From the NCBI RefSeq assembly GCF_904849725.1, contig NC_058519.1, forward strand, positions 25,961,267-26,025,266: a stretch of 64,000 bases of DNA. The letters are read 5' to 3'. The DNA comes from Hordeum vulgare subsp. vulgare. Lineage: Eukaryota > Streptophyta > Magnoliopsida > Poales > Poaceae. The position numbers and the translations under genes are program-made. This document shows positions 46,316 to 57,009 of the stretch, in pieces (the first letter of the stretch is position 1; each line of letters begins with the position of its first letter). Below the pieces are notes generated by a model, which was not told where the DNA came from, searched no databases, and saw only the letters and a program-made list of their open reading frames with translations.

Positions 46316-47523
46316 CGCCACTACCGAGTCCAAAATAGAGAAAAGGTTTTCATCTGAAACCCTGACACATGGAGAAGAACCACAACGACGTCCTCAAGAG
46401 GAGAGTGGCACCCGCAGACGTAACCGGTGTTGGCGCCAAAGCATGGAGTTTTTGCTCGGTAGCTCACCCGTACCATCACGAGGCACCCAAGAGAACTGTG
46501 ATGAGAACAGACCACCAAATCTAGATGTGGGCGCCACCACTGAGTGGGCCGAGCCATCAGCTGGTACACCCCTCATCGCCCACATAACTGAAGGACATAG
46601 CCATCACCTCCAACATGATGCCCACCTGAGAGCCAACCATGCGCGGACCGCCATCCGAGGTTGCCGCCCTAGCATCCATATCCCTGACATTCAGCCAACC
46701 ATACACATGGCAACACACGAACCACGAGAAAAAAACGAAAGGCACCACCTTCCACTCGTAGCCCGGCATCGACCACCAAATCATGGCAGTCTGCTGATGA
46801 AGCGACCATGCCTACATCCCCAAACAGCCTCGATGGATCGGGGAACGAGGGAGCCATGACCTAGTGACTGCCACCGACAGTCTCCGAGCAAGCCCCCGCC
46901 ATAACCCCTCGCATTGGCCTAGGTGAGCCCTCACGACGCCATGTCCGTTGCCCTTGGCGCCGATTTGTTCGACGGAGCAACTGCCCCTCCCGGAGATGCC
47001 ACAACCACCATCGCCACCTTGCCCTACCGTATTCGCAAGGAGAGGCGCCTCACCATCTGCGAGCACCACCCGAACAGAGCCCAATGTTACCTACCCAAAG
47101 CGAAAGCCCCGACCCACCTAGAGCCTAGATTTGGCCCACCCGGGTGTGAGCCCTAAGTCAAAGCCATCATCATTGCACGTGCAGCGGGCATCCACCCAAC
47201 CCCATGCGTCGTCGACTCAGACCGAGGAGAAACAAGGACACCACCGCCGCGATGCGCCGCACGCATGAGCACGACCACCGGATCTGAAAGTCGTCGTCAC
47301 CATAGCCCCCACCGCCATTATGCAGTCCTCCGCACCGCAGCACCCCGCACAGAGCCGCACCTACACCCAAAGCAGTCACCCGCGTTGAAGAGAGCGGGGG
47401 GGCCACTGCCTCGCACGCCAACTGGGTTCGCTCGATGACGCACTCTGGCGGTAGCGAGGATATAGGGGCTAGGAGGAGAAATTTAGGTGGCGGCAAGGGT
47501 TCCCTCGTGTCACTCGCAGGAGC
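46316..47523. other. GC-rich repeat-like sequence, possible LINE 5' region
   Basis: Minus strand is GC-rich with several overlapping open frames (for example 47547-47170 and 47084-46812), all without known motifs. It resembles the 5' regions of Triticeae LINEs or retrogene-like repeats. No host gene can be supported. Confidence 0.3.
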
Positions 47524-48055
47524 AATATGGATACCCATTACCCACATACCCTGCAGGTAAAACCCCTATTAGGGTAAAGATATAGGACAAAAATTTATCC
47601 ATGAGTATATAAATAGGAAAATCTGAAACCCAACGGGTATATCGGGTACGGGTATGGGATCATATAACCCATACCCACATACGCATGTACCCATATAAAA
47701 CTATGTAAACTCAAAATTATCTTTAAGTCTACACTATGTCAAGAACTTTTGAACAGAAAATGTATGACTATGTGTTATTCTTTATGGCTTATATAATATT
47801 GTTTATAAGTATATGTTGTTTTAATCTATTTCTTTAAACTATGATTTTATGTTGCTGAATATGACTATAAATTGTTTAAACAAACATGGACAATTTTATC
47901 CACGGGTACCCATCTATCATGTCGGATAACGGGTATGAGAAAAAATTGTATCCATTGACAGGTATGGCCGGGTAAGGGTGATGGATAAGCTCACGGGGAG
48001 CGGGTAAGGATATGGGGTGGTTCCACCCGTATCCATACCCTGCGGGTGCCATCGT
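47524..48055. mobile_element. Possible hAT-like non-autonomous element
   Basis: Both ends carry CATACCCTGC(A/G)GGT and many GGGTA(C/T)CCAT-type motifs in both orientations, around an AT-rich core with no gene. Such TACCCGCGGGTA-rich ends are seen in grass hAT elements. Precise termini and an 8-bp duplication could not be fixed. Confidence 0.35.
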
Positions 48056-48122
48056 TACTCATATGTTAGTGTTTGTACGCATACGTAAGAATGTTAAATT
48101 TGTTTGACAGATTGTATGCTTA

Positions 48123-48458
48123 CTCCATCCGTTCTTTTATATAAAGGTGTATTTGTTTTTTCGATAAAATTTCATAATGTAAGGTGTATTTCTTCTAATT
48201 TTTCAAAGTGCATTTCTTCTAATTCTCCGTAATTCCATGGTTAGCGTTACAAAAATCTCTTCCCTGATTGCATGTAAAGAGAAAAAAGAAAGAATCTCTG
48301 TCATGATTGTGTGTCTCTCTTACTTTCCTAGCCAAAATGATTTTGCTGCCTTTAATCAATGATTTTGCCAAGGTTAATTTCATCTTAATATGTGTATAAT
48401 TACGCGTCTTGATCATCATGTCAGAAATAATACACCTTACATAAAGGAATAGATGGAC
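48123..48458. mobile_element. Mariner/Stowaway-type MITE, 336 bp
   Basis: Ends CTCCATCCGTTCTTTTATAT and ATAAAGGAATAGATGGAC with TA on both sides (48121-48122, 48459-48460). Same family as 27689-28018, opposite orientation. Confidence 0.82.
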
Positions 48459-48460
48459 TA

Positions 48461-48890
48461 TTGACCAGTAATTACTTATGGAATTTAGAAAAAAATGGTG
48501 GATACCATTTTTAACACATATGTATATAATATCACATGCATATCTTAAGGATTAAGAAGAATTAAGTTCAGACGTTTTTGCGTGATAAGAAAATGCACAA
48601 GTATATCTGTTGTACAAACCTAATAAAAGAAAAAATAATCATATCTGGAAAATATACGCACAATACACCAACCATACATAGTGCAGGCGGAAACTTCTAT
48701 TTTCGGAAGGCAATGACATTAAATCTCTCAAAATATTTCTCCTTGGTACGGCTAGGATGAAGTTCTCCTCTTACTTCCCAGTGGGTAAAAGTGGGAGCGT
48801 CTGAAATTTGTTCTCATATAACAGAGAGGTTAAGAACCAGCAGCCAGGTTTACAACCGAAGGCTTCAATTTTAGTTTTTCTTTAGAAAAA
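48461..48890. other. Non-coding spacer
   Basis: AT-rich; only short frames, none recognised. It may include the 3' flank of the LINE relic that follows. Confidence 0.4.
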
Positions 48891-48894
48891 CAGG

Positions 48895-49640
48895 GAGGTT
48901 CTCCCCGGCTTCATTATCAAATGAAATCCCAAGTAGTTCATACATCATCTCACTAAGAGGAGCAGTTCATGGGCAACGGGGGCTTCTGTGAGAATTTTGT
49001 TAGTGCCTCCACAAATCGGTCCAGCTTCACCTTGTTTTCCTCCGGGGACAAGATTGCCCAGAGCTTGATAGTTCTCAGGATAGTCTCAGTATCTGCACAA
49101 CTGAGATCCATTTGGCATTGTCAAAAATCACAAAGTTCCTATACTTCCACAGGCACGAAATCACAGCTGAAGCGACAGTATTCAAAGCAGAGTTTTTATC
49201 ATTTGAAATCAAGAATCTAGCCATGGATTCAAAATCATTCCCATCTGATATTTAAAAGTACTCTCAAACAAAGGGTCAAACGTTCTTAGCCACCTCACAA
49301 TAAAAAAACAAATGGAATGTAGACTCATGAAAACACACTCCGGCAGTTTGATTGTGTATCTTTTCCTAAGATTATATCTAGTCACATTGAGTAATGTGAT
49401 TCCACCACAATTTCCTGAGATTCCTTCCATACGATATTTTTTTCTCTAATAGATGTTTCCTGATAAAACCAACAAAAAGCAACGTGCAAGCGCAATAAAA
49501 TTCCACCAAGCCTACCATGTAGGCACCAAATGACTGACAAAACTATCATATATTTTGGACTCGTCGACCTTGTCAAGAGTTGGGCAAAGCTGTTCGAACT
49601 CAGTCGCCATGTTAAGCTAAGAAGCTGATTTTTGCAGTAA
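48895..49640 (-). pseudogene. LINE relic, end of ORF2 (zf-RVT region)
   Basis: The minus strand from about 49330 reads FHESTFHLFFYCEVAKNV, the zinc-finger-like segment after plant LINE reverse transcriptase (HLFF.C..A...W pattern). NSALNTVASAVISCLWKYRN and NFVIFDNAKW follow, typical of the ORF2 tail. Several stops and frame changes. The 3' end (GGGGAGAACCTCCCTGTTTTTC) lies near 48895. Upstream limit uncertain. Confidence 0.68.
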
Positions 49641-50237
49641 AAAATCCGAAGCAAAAACAGTATGGCATCGTTACTGCACTACATCATCAGAAACACATAT
49701 CTGTGGGCAATCTACAGCAACATAGCATCTTTAACCACTGCGGCTTCCGCAGTCAATGGAGTTCATCCCACTGCAGATTCCGTAGCTAATCGACCCTAAT
49801 TCGCCTGCCAAACAACAAAATCGGTATCATGTTGAGTGCATCAGGGTCTAGCATACGAAGTTCGAATCATATGGTTTTCATTGATCATCATGGCAGGTAT
49901 CTTGCTTCCAGAATATGTAGCTTAACTTCTACACTTCTGAACCCAACGATTTAGATGCAAAATATTGAGCGTGCACATTAGCTCAGCAAAAGAAGTGATG
50001 ACATGAGTAAGACCAGAGGAACTTAGAGAAGAAAGCTAATAACAGGAGAATACAAAATTAAACGTGCACAAGGAATTGCACAACGCCACATACCCGTCAT
50101 GAGTTAGATGATGAATGGAAAAAAAACAGGCATACAGTTCTCTGACAGGAAAATTTGTAACAATGGCCATACATCAAAAGTACAGAAAGAAAGTGAACTA
50201 CATATCCTAAGTCAGGCGAACAGAATACCTGCAAAAA
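49641..50237. other. Spacer and 3' flank of PTD
   Basis: No coding frame. It may contain PTD 3' UTR. CTGCAG-like acceptor sequence just after the stop (TTTTTGCAG on the minus strand) hints at further 3' UTR processing. Otherwise nothing seen. Confidence 0.4.
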
Positions 50238-51839
50238 TTAGTTGATTTTAGGGCTTAAGTAGAACTGCGGATCCCTGAAGAACCTGACAATTGTCTCTGC
50301 CTTATCCGTGGAGAGGTCAGTGTTTTCTAGAATAGAAGTCTTGGATGCTTTTGCGATTGCTTCAATAGAGCCAATAGCTTGGGCAAGCTATGAAATCAAG
50401 AACATGACTATCAGCATGGCACGATACTGATATGATTACTGTAGAGACACAAAACACACGGCAGTTAAATGGAAATATGAAATCTAGCGTTCACTCTTCA
50501 CCGATAGATTTAGACTGCAATTAGCATGGCATGACAAATTGTAACAGAGCAGGTATCAGAGAATGGAGGACTTCTCAAGTTAGATAACCCAGCAAATGCT
50601 TAGTACTCGTTCTTGAATAGTTGCATAGAGTCAAGTATTTTCATGAGAGAAGGCACAATAATTATGTCTGAGCCTTTGAGCACTGGTCTACCGTGAACTA
50701 TCCTCAACCATGCTTTTATAAAAATGATTGCCAACGGCAAGGCGAATGATTGTACTTATTGTGTCTAACCATTTGTGTTGTTTTTTCTCACTAGAGACAA
50801 AAATTGCAAATAACTCAAAACTGAAATTGACTAGTCAGTAACCAAGAGATCATCCAGTTACATATTAGGATAAAAGATAGTTCAGTACACACCATATTAG
50901 CATCGTGGTCATCAATACCAGGAATAGAGGTGACCACTCGTATATAGGCATCCATGGACTGAACTGCTTGCTCCCGCTACAAACACAGGCGAGAAATCGC
51001 TTAGAGAGCTACAGATAGTGCAGCAACAGATATGGACGCATGTGAAAGTACCTCATTCCTCATTGTTGAGCTAATGTCCTGCTGCTTGCATACTGAACGA
51101 AAAACAAGTGTTGATCTGTCAGATGCTTGCAGCTTAGGACTTGATCATGAGTCAAATGAAGTTAGATGTTTACCTCCACGGGCATGAGCAATCTTGAGCA
51201 TCATCTCAAATCCCATCTCTGAATCGTTAACAGGCACAAATGTAGGGCAGCCAAGCTCCATGCCATACCTTGGTTATGGCACACATGAGTAACAATGACC
51301 CAACTAACATAACCCAGCACTACCAAAATACATATTGGGTGCTTACTTGAAATAAGACTGATTAAACGATTCGATTTGCTCCACCGTGGGGACGGCAACA
51401 ATGACGTAGAGATTTTTGTACTGCCTCTTCAGTGCATTCACCCTACAACAGGAATCATTCCAACAGTGGATCCACCGTTATGATCGTTACAGCGAACAAA
51501 CACCATAGCAGCATGCTGCTTTAAAACATAGCAGGGAAGAGTGTCACACCTGCTAAAAACAGCAGCTCCATTCCCGCAGTCCCAGTTCGTCTCAAAGATG
51601 AAAGCAACTGATAGCCCCCCATTGTTGAAGATGAAGTCCTGGAATACACCTGCTTGATCACATTTTTTTTCTAAACACACCACTGAAGCAATTTGCAACT
51701 TGTGATTTGCAGGGCAGGAAGAGGCGCTTACAGGAGATATCGGCAGGAAGTTTAGGCGATACGAGTTAGCGGCCAGGAATGCACCAATGAAGTTGATAAG
51801 GTGGTGGTCCTGCTTGTCTCTCCACGAGGTGCTCATCAT
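50238..51839 (-). CDS. PTD: PARTING DANCERS homologue (ERCC1/XPF-like meiotic crossover protein)
   Basis: Seven coding exons on the minus strand: 51839-51732 (part of an exon starting 51853), 51638-51550, 51442-51347, 51268-51174, 51092-51052, 50976-50893 and 50387-50238. All junctions are GT-AG and the frame is continuous, giving 220 residues from [10 protein letters not shown]. The central part ([35 protein letters not shown]) matches the inactive nuclease-like fold. The end ([37 protein letters not shown]) is a helix-hairpin-helix tandem as in ERCC1/XPF. In Arabidopsis and rice, PTD pairs with SHOC1/ZIP2 and acts with ZMM proteins to make interfering crossovers in meiotic nuclei. The frame can continue upstream through an exon ending 52093 (DINIFLPANL), so the true start may be further 5'. 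No damage seen. Confidence 0.82.
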
Positions 51840-51853
51840 GCATATTCCACGGC

Positions 51854-52980
51854 CTGCGACACGACACCCAGCGGAACCATTAAGGTCTAATTCAGCATAT
51901 AGATATGTCAAAAAAAAAACAGCAGATGGTTAACTGTGACGTTGTTTGTATGACGATTTAATTATCTTTCAGCATGAACAAACATTCCAAGTCGAAGCAT
52001 AATATTCTGCCAGGCAATTAACATAATATACACAGATAGAAGAAGAATTAATCATATACTCATAGTATCAGTAGTGCAGTACCTAAATTTGCAGGCAGAA
52101 AGATGTTTATGTCAGGTGATATGAAGGAGGAGCCATGGACAAATGAATGGGGATACAAGCAATGGACAAATGAACGGGGATACAAATGAATGGCAGACAA
52201 ATTGTGGCTCAGTAGTTCTGGTATGCAGTGGCGCCTGGCCTTGCTTTTGCCAAAGCATCCATCCATCCATCCATAGCCATCAGTATCACAGCTTTGGCCC
52301 TTACATTCAGCAAAACAATTCCTGAATTTTCTGAACCTAACATTGGAACCACACACAGCTAGCCTTGGGTCCTCCCACACGTAACAGAACGAAAGGGGCG
52401 ATTCCTCCGGCCATGGCTACGCGGCTGAATACATGCGCGTGTTTCAGTGAGGATTCTCCAATCAAAATTTGGCCATGAATCCCCATCAGCACATCACATA
52501 CGCAAGCAAGCAAAACATTTCAGCCACTTGTGTCGGGCAACGGACGGCCGCCACGGCTTAGTCGGCGGAGCGCGCTGCAGCGAATCGCGTGACGGCGTGC
52601 GGTGCCGTGCCGAAACCCTAGCTAGCTAGCGAGGGCGGCGGAACGGCGGGCGGCGCGTGCGTGCGTGCGTGCGTGAGCGAGCTAGTGAGTTGGCGGGTGG
52701 ATCGGCGCCGCACCTGGGGCTGGGGCAGGAGCGGGCTGGGGCTGGGGCTGCGGCGGGCGGGCGGGGGTCCGGCAGCGCTCCATCGGGAGAGGAGAGGAGG
52801 CGCGAAGCCGGAGCAGAGACGACGAGGCCGCGGCGGTGCGGTGGCGCGAGGCTTCCTCTCGTCGCCGGCGACGGGTAAAAGTGGGCTGGGCGCCGGGGTG
52901 GAGGTGGGCCTGGACGGCTTTGTGGGCTGCGCCCTCGTAAACATTAAAATAAAATAAAAATGTCTATAAGATATTTATTT
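51854..52980 (-). other. PTD 5' region: intron, candidate first exon, GC-rich leader
   Basis: On the minus strand a candidate exon ends INIFLPANL/GTACTG (donor near 52080) and splices in frame to the MMSTSW exon. Upstream, 52140-52195 has a short tandem repeat of CCCCATTCATTTGTCCAT type. 52600-52650 contains CTAGGGTTTCGG, typical of plant 5' leaders, and 52657-52673 is a GTGC microsatellite. 52680-52940 is very GC-rich, open on both strands and probably promoter/leader rather than coding. The exact transcription start cannot be fixed. Confidence 0.5.
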
Positions 52981-52982
52981 TT

Positions 52983-53200
52983 TTTGCACGGAAGATGATT
53001 CATAGCTTGAGGTCCGTGTCAAATTTCAGGTATTTTGAACATCTGAGTAGCTCTCAGTAGAAAGACAGATCATTTCGAACAATACATTGTTTCACAGATC
53101 CTAAATTTATATTTTTTGCCGAGAGCCACTCAGATGTTCAAACACAAGCTGAAATTTGACACAGACCTCACGCACTGAAATTTTTTCCATGCAAAAGAAA
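52983..53200. repeat. Fold-back element (hairpin MITE)
   Basis: The left arm (CTTGAGGTCCGTGTCAAATT, GAACATCTGAGTAGCTCTC; 53009-53060) is the imperfect complement of the right arm (GAGAGCCACTCAGATGTTC, AATTTGACACAGACCTCA; 53120-53172), with a spacer of about 60 bp. It lies just upstream of the PTD leader. Confidence 0.78.
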
Positions 53201-53345
53201 ATCTGGTTTTTTTTAATTTAGTACTATTTACTTTGATACAATTTCCATGTAAAAGAAAACCGAATTTTTGAAATATTTCTAGTATTTTTTTTGATACAAT
53301 TTCCATGTGAAAAAACATCAGAATTTTTGAATGTTCTGATTTTAC
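53201..53345. repeat. Short tandem repeats
   Basis: Three degenerate units of the type TTGATACAATTTCCATGTAAAAGAAAA..GAATTTTTGAA, about 65 bp each, continuing from the right arm of the hairpin element. No gene. Confidence 0.55.
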
Positions 53346-53670
53346 TGTTTATGACACGTGTAGATGAGCTCCGAAGCCAAAAAGCACTATCCTCTTTGTT
53401 TTTCCCTTTTTTATATATTACTGAGACACTTGACTTCTTACTAGCAAGTTTTACCAATGTGTGCCTATCCCGAGAAAGGTTGTCTTGTCGAATTTTTTGC
53501 CTCAGCAAGAAACATAATTTGCTGGTTTGTGTCAAGAAGGTTTTCTCGGTACAAATAAAATAAGGACACGAACTGTCAACGAGTTAACATTTTGCTGATA
53601 AAAAAAAAACATGATAGCATGGAAGTTTTCCAACGAAAAAGATGAAGATGACACGTGTAAACTTCCTTCC
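53346..53670. other. Non-coding spacer
   Basis: Short frames only (for example 53291-53563), none recognised. Confidence 0.4.
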
Positions 53671-53672
53671 TA

Positions 53673-53787
53673 CTCCCTTTGTCCCATAATATAAGAACGT
53701 TTTTAAAGCTAAAACAGTTAAAAATGTAAGACCATTTTTCAAGCTAAAACTGTTGAAAAATATTTTTATATTATGGGACGGAGGGAG
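53673..53787. mobile_element. Stowaway MITE
   Basis: 115 bp, ends CTCCCTTTGTCCCATAATATAAGA and TATATTATGGGACGGAGGGAG; TA on the left (53671-53672), CA on the right (mutated). The interior is a palindrome around AAGCTAAAAC. Confidence 0.88.
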
Positions 53788-53789
53788 CA

Positions 53790-54909
53790 CCTGTGACAAA
53801 ATATGCCCAATCTTGCAAAAGTTTATGCACCATGATGCCTGAACATGCTATAAAGGGGTTCACATCAAACAACACGAACTGGCGGCAAACGACATTAGAA
53901 TAAGACCATCATCACATATAAAAGTACCCACTTGTTCTACAAAGCTCTATATATCTCTGATTTCTGAATCCAATTTGGTCCGAAGTCAGAGCCTTTCTTC
54001 AAGGCGCATAGAGAAATAAACCAGTATTTTTTTAAGCACCGATGCTTATTAGTAGGAAATAGGTGCTTAATTAAGCACCCCTCTTCTAGAGATAAGCGTA
54101 TACGTTTAAGTACAACTCAGCTTATTTTAAACACCTTCCTCCTTGAGCGCCTTGCATTATACGGAGTATTGTACAAGGCCTAACTGAGCTCCAGCATTGA
54201 CTTCCAAAGGCAGGGCATAAGCAGATACAAGACACACAGCATGTGTGTAAAAACATTTGTCCAAATTTAGTTTCGTGGGATAGTGATCATGAGTTATTCT
54301 TATTATCTAGACTTGAACTTATGACCAGCCTAACCAACCAAACAATGTTTCAGCATTGCATCCTACCACAGATTCTTCTTGAAATGACAACTATTAAATT
54401 ACTCGTCGCAAAAGAAACAGCTATTAAAACGATACATTCTATGACGGAATTAAAGAGAACCATGGCCAAAACTGGAAACACAAGATAAGAGGACACAACA
54501 TAGTACCATAAACATCCACAGCTGTGCAATGACTTCTAGACAAAACATACAACAGGACAAGTTACCAAGGTACCATCTAACACACAGTTTAAACCACCTC
54601 TGACCCCAAGTACACAGGCAGTCTTCCAGATACATGAAACTAGAGAGAGAACCTACAACTTTTCTCACTCAACTGGCCAACTCAATAACCCACATGATCT
54701 GGTCAGCGAATCTCCTAGATCTAAGTCGGTGACACGCACTTATGTTCCCCTGCTCCCGTCTTCATAATGCAGTTCCCTGTATTCATGATTTAGGATGTTG
54801 ATACAGGTTTGCAATAAATTGGCAGGGGCGAATGAATCAGGAAATTGTTGAAAACGATCAAAATTATGCGTACCTCCAATGATAAGATAGACGCCTTAGC
54901 CGGCGCCGT
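53790..54909. other. Spacer and 3' flank of the PWWP gene
   Basis: No coding gene. 54062-54079 is a perfect 18-bp palindrome (GGTGCTTAATTAAGCACC) within repeated TAAGCACC motifs, perhaps a small MITE. On the minus strand, 36 bases after the PWWP stop, GGAG/GTACGC forms a good splice donor, so the 3' UTR may contain an intron with its last exon near 54480-54800. Confidence 0.45.
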
Positions 54910-56691
54910 CTAAGGAATTTGAGGAGCAGATGGCAGGTATTTAATTTCATATGTGAGAAGCGCTGGACCAAAAGCATTGTACTTTCCTGAAGTGCTATAG
55001 GCTTGCTCCGCATCAGCATGGTTAGAGAAGACTACTTTGGCAGTCTTTGCCTTCCTGGTGATCTCAGTCTGGCCCTCGATGATCGCTCCATGAGCACGGA
55101 ACACGTTGTTGATACGATCCACAGAAGGAATGGATTCTGCACTACCAAAGTATAAAATCAAAGCTGCTGGACCATCTGCTGGTTTCTCATCTGGAAGATC
55201 AGTAGAAGCCTCATCTTGAGGCGCCGCTTCCTGCTTCGTCTTCTTATTGCCACTCCTATTCTGAGACACCCGCTTCCTTTTGCGGCCTTCATAATCACTT
55301 GATGTGTCTCCATCGTCAAAATCGCTGATGATAATGTCACACCAGTAAGAATCTTCCGCCTTGCGAGCCGAGTAAATGCCCCCCGCGGATTTCCTCCTGC
55401 CCCTCTGGCCATCCACGGTCTCCAACTCCAATTGTTCTGCCTCAATCTCATGTTTCGCCTTGGTAAAACTTCCAACGGACTTTTTCCTTCCTTTCTTACC
55501 ACCAAATATCTCCAACAGCTCTTTATCATCCGAAGCGCTCGGCACTTTCGAGCCCTTGTGCTTCGAGAAGAAGCTAAAGATCACACCCACAGAATCATAA
55601 CCCTTGAAATTGAATGGATCAGAAGCAACTGATGTGAGATGAAGCAACAATTCGGCGGCCGATGGATACTCTATTTTCTCTTCCACCTCCTCATCCTTCA
55701 CCTTTGAGGGCTGTGAGGGCTTCGCAGCAGAATCCGTCTTCCTAGGCCTCCCACGTGGCCTCCCGCTCCCGCCACCGCGTGGTGTGGCGCTACCGCTACC
55801 CCTGCCCCTCCGAGCCCTCCTACGCTCAATGTCCACATCAGTATCAGAGTCACTGCCCCCCTTCTTGCGCGGGTCCCAGTCCTCATCGGAATCGGCCTCC
55901 TGGACCTCCTCCTTCCTCTTCCTCCCCCTCCGGGACGGCGGGGTCGCGGACGAGTCGCAGTTAACCTCCCTTGCACTCCTCCTGCCCCGATCCATGGGGG
56001 AAGGAGCAGCCAAAGCATCAGCATTCGCTATACCGAGCTCCAAGGTGTACACAGGGGGGTCAGGGAGACCCCTGAACGCATCCAGGGCCCTGAGATGCGC
56101 CTTGGTGATGGCGGCCTGCACCCGGTTGCTGAAGCCCATGCGGTCGGCGGCCAAATCCTGGAGCGACCCGAGGAAATCCCGCGGCACAAAGGGCCGCCTG
56201 AGGGAGGCGGGGGCGTCGGCGGCGGCGGTGAGGGCGGCCTGGACGCGGCTGGAGAACTCGTCGAGGGAGGCGTCGACGGCGGCGTCGAAGTCGTCGGCCT
56301 CGCCGTCGTAGAGCTCCCCCACGGGGAAGTAGGCCTCGTAGGGCCTGAGCTGGGCCGCGTCGCACCAGGCGAGGGCCTTCTCGCCGAAGAAGGAGACGAG
56401 GAGCTGTGTGCCGCCGGACGCCACGGAGAGGACCTCCCCCGGCCAGGACGGGTGGGAGAGCTTCTTGCCCCAGACCAGGTCCTTGGGGGCGAAGGCCGAG
56501 GGGCCAGACCCGGGTAGGGCATGGGCTGGGGCGGCCGGATCCGGCGCCGCGGGGGGCGGGGGGGCGGCGATGCCGGGGGCCGGGGCGGGGGGCGGGGGCG
56601 GGGGGTTCTTGCGGGGGCGGCCGCGGCCGCGCTTGGAGGGGGCTAGGGTTTGGGGGACGGCGGCGGCGTTGAGGTCGATGTGGTCGGACAT
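54910..56691 (-). CDS. PWWP-domain chromatin protein (PDP-like), single exon
   Basis: An uninterrupted 593-codon frame. It starts MSDHIDLNAAA, then an AT-hook-like KRGRGRPRK (residues 20-28) and a Pro/Ala-rich linker. The PWWP domain (about 69-160) has the core LSHPSWPGEV at 78-87 and VSFFGEKALAWCDAAQLRPY. A second AT-hook-like GRPRGRPRK follows an acidic/basic middle. Conserved blocks are AELLLHLTSVASDPF and a C-terminal RRM-like segment (LILYFGSAESIPSVDRINNV, AKVVFSNHADAEQAY, FGPALLTYEIKY). This is the layout of plant PDP proteins, which bind methylated histone tails and work with FVE/MSI4-type proteins to modulate H3K27 methylation and flowering genes. That role is family knowledge. The start is the first ATG with a plausible leader (CCTAGCCAGAAATCCACC). 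Nuclear. No damage. Confidence 0.9.
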   Translation of the reverse strand: MSDHIDLNAAAVPQTLAPSKRGRGRPRKNPPPPPPAPAPGIAAPPPPAAPDPAAPAHALPGSGPSAFAPKDLVWGKKLSHPSWPGEVLSVASGGTQLLVSFFGEKALAWCDAAQLRPYEAYFPVGELYDGEADDFDAAVDASLDEFSSRVQAALTAAADAPASLRRPFVPRDFLGSLQDLAADRMGFSNRVQAAITKAHLRALDAFRGLPDPPVYTLELGIANADALAAPSPMDRGRRSAREVNCDSSATPPSRRGRKRKEEVQEADSDEDWDPRKKGGSDSDTDVDIERRRARRGRGSGSATPRGGGSGRPRGRPRKTDSAAKPSQPSKVKDEEVEEKIEYPSAAELLLHLTSVASDPFNFKGYDSVGVIFSFFSKHKGSKVPSASDDKELLEIFGGKKGRKKSVGSFTKAKHEIEAEQLELETVDGQRGRRKSAGGIYSARKAEDSYWCDIIISDFDDGDTSSDYEGRKRKRVSQNRSGNKKTKQEAAPQDEASTDLPDEKPADGPAALILYFGSAESIPSVDRINNVFRAHGAIIEGQTEITRKAKTAKVVFSNHADAEQAYSTSGKYNAFGPALLTYEIKYLPSAPQIP

Positions 56692-57009
56692 GGTGGATTT
56701 CTGGCTAGGGCTTGGGCTTGGGCTTGGCTTGGCTCCCCCTCCCGCTCCGCTTGCTGGATCGATGGGAGGAGTGAATCAAGTGGAATAATGAAGCAAAAGG
56801 ACGAACGGGTGGGGTGGGGGTGCCTTGCCTTCTCTTCTCTTCACTTCCTCCACTAAACACAATCTTCCTCCTCTTAATTTGAAACTCCGGTGTGAGGAAA
56901 GCATCGATTGATCCCTCCCTAACTATCTTTTTTCTGGCGAGACAGGGATTTTATTATCATAAATACTACGCAGTTATATAATTATCATCGATCAAGTAAG
57001 TTGATCATG
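56692..57009. other. 5' flank of the PWWP gene
   Basis: 56692-56860 is GC-rich leader/promoter sequence with a CCAAGC repeat on the minus strand. No clear TATA box. Beyond 56900 it turns AT-rich. Confidence 0.5.

Noticed and set aside
47170..47547. 125-codon minus-strand frame as a host gene
   Set aside because: GC-rich repeat-like sequence with several competing frames and no domain; downstream stops in all frames.
52618..52957. Frames on both strands with Pro/Arg-rich products upstream of PTD
   Set aside because: GC-rich leader/promoter composition; no homology and no conserved frame.
56095..56788. Plus-strand frames of up to 140 codons
   Set aside because: Antisense shadows of the GC-rich N-terminal part of the PWWP gene.
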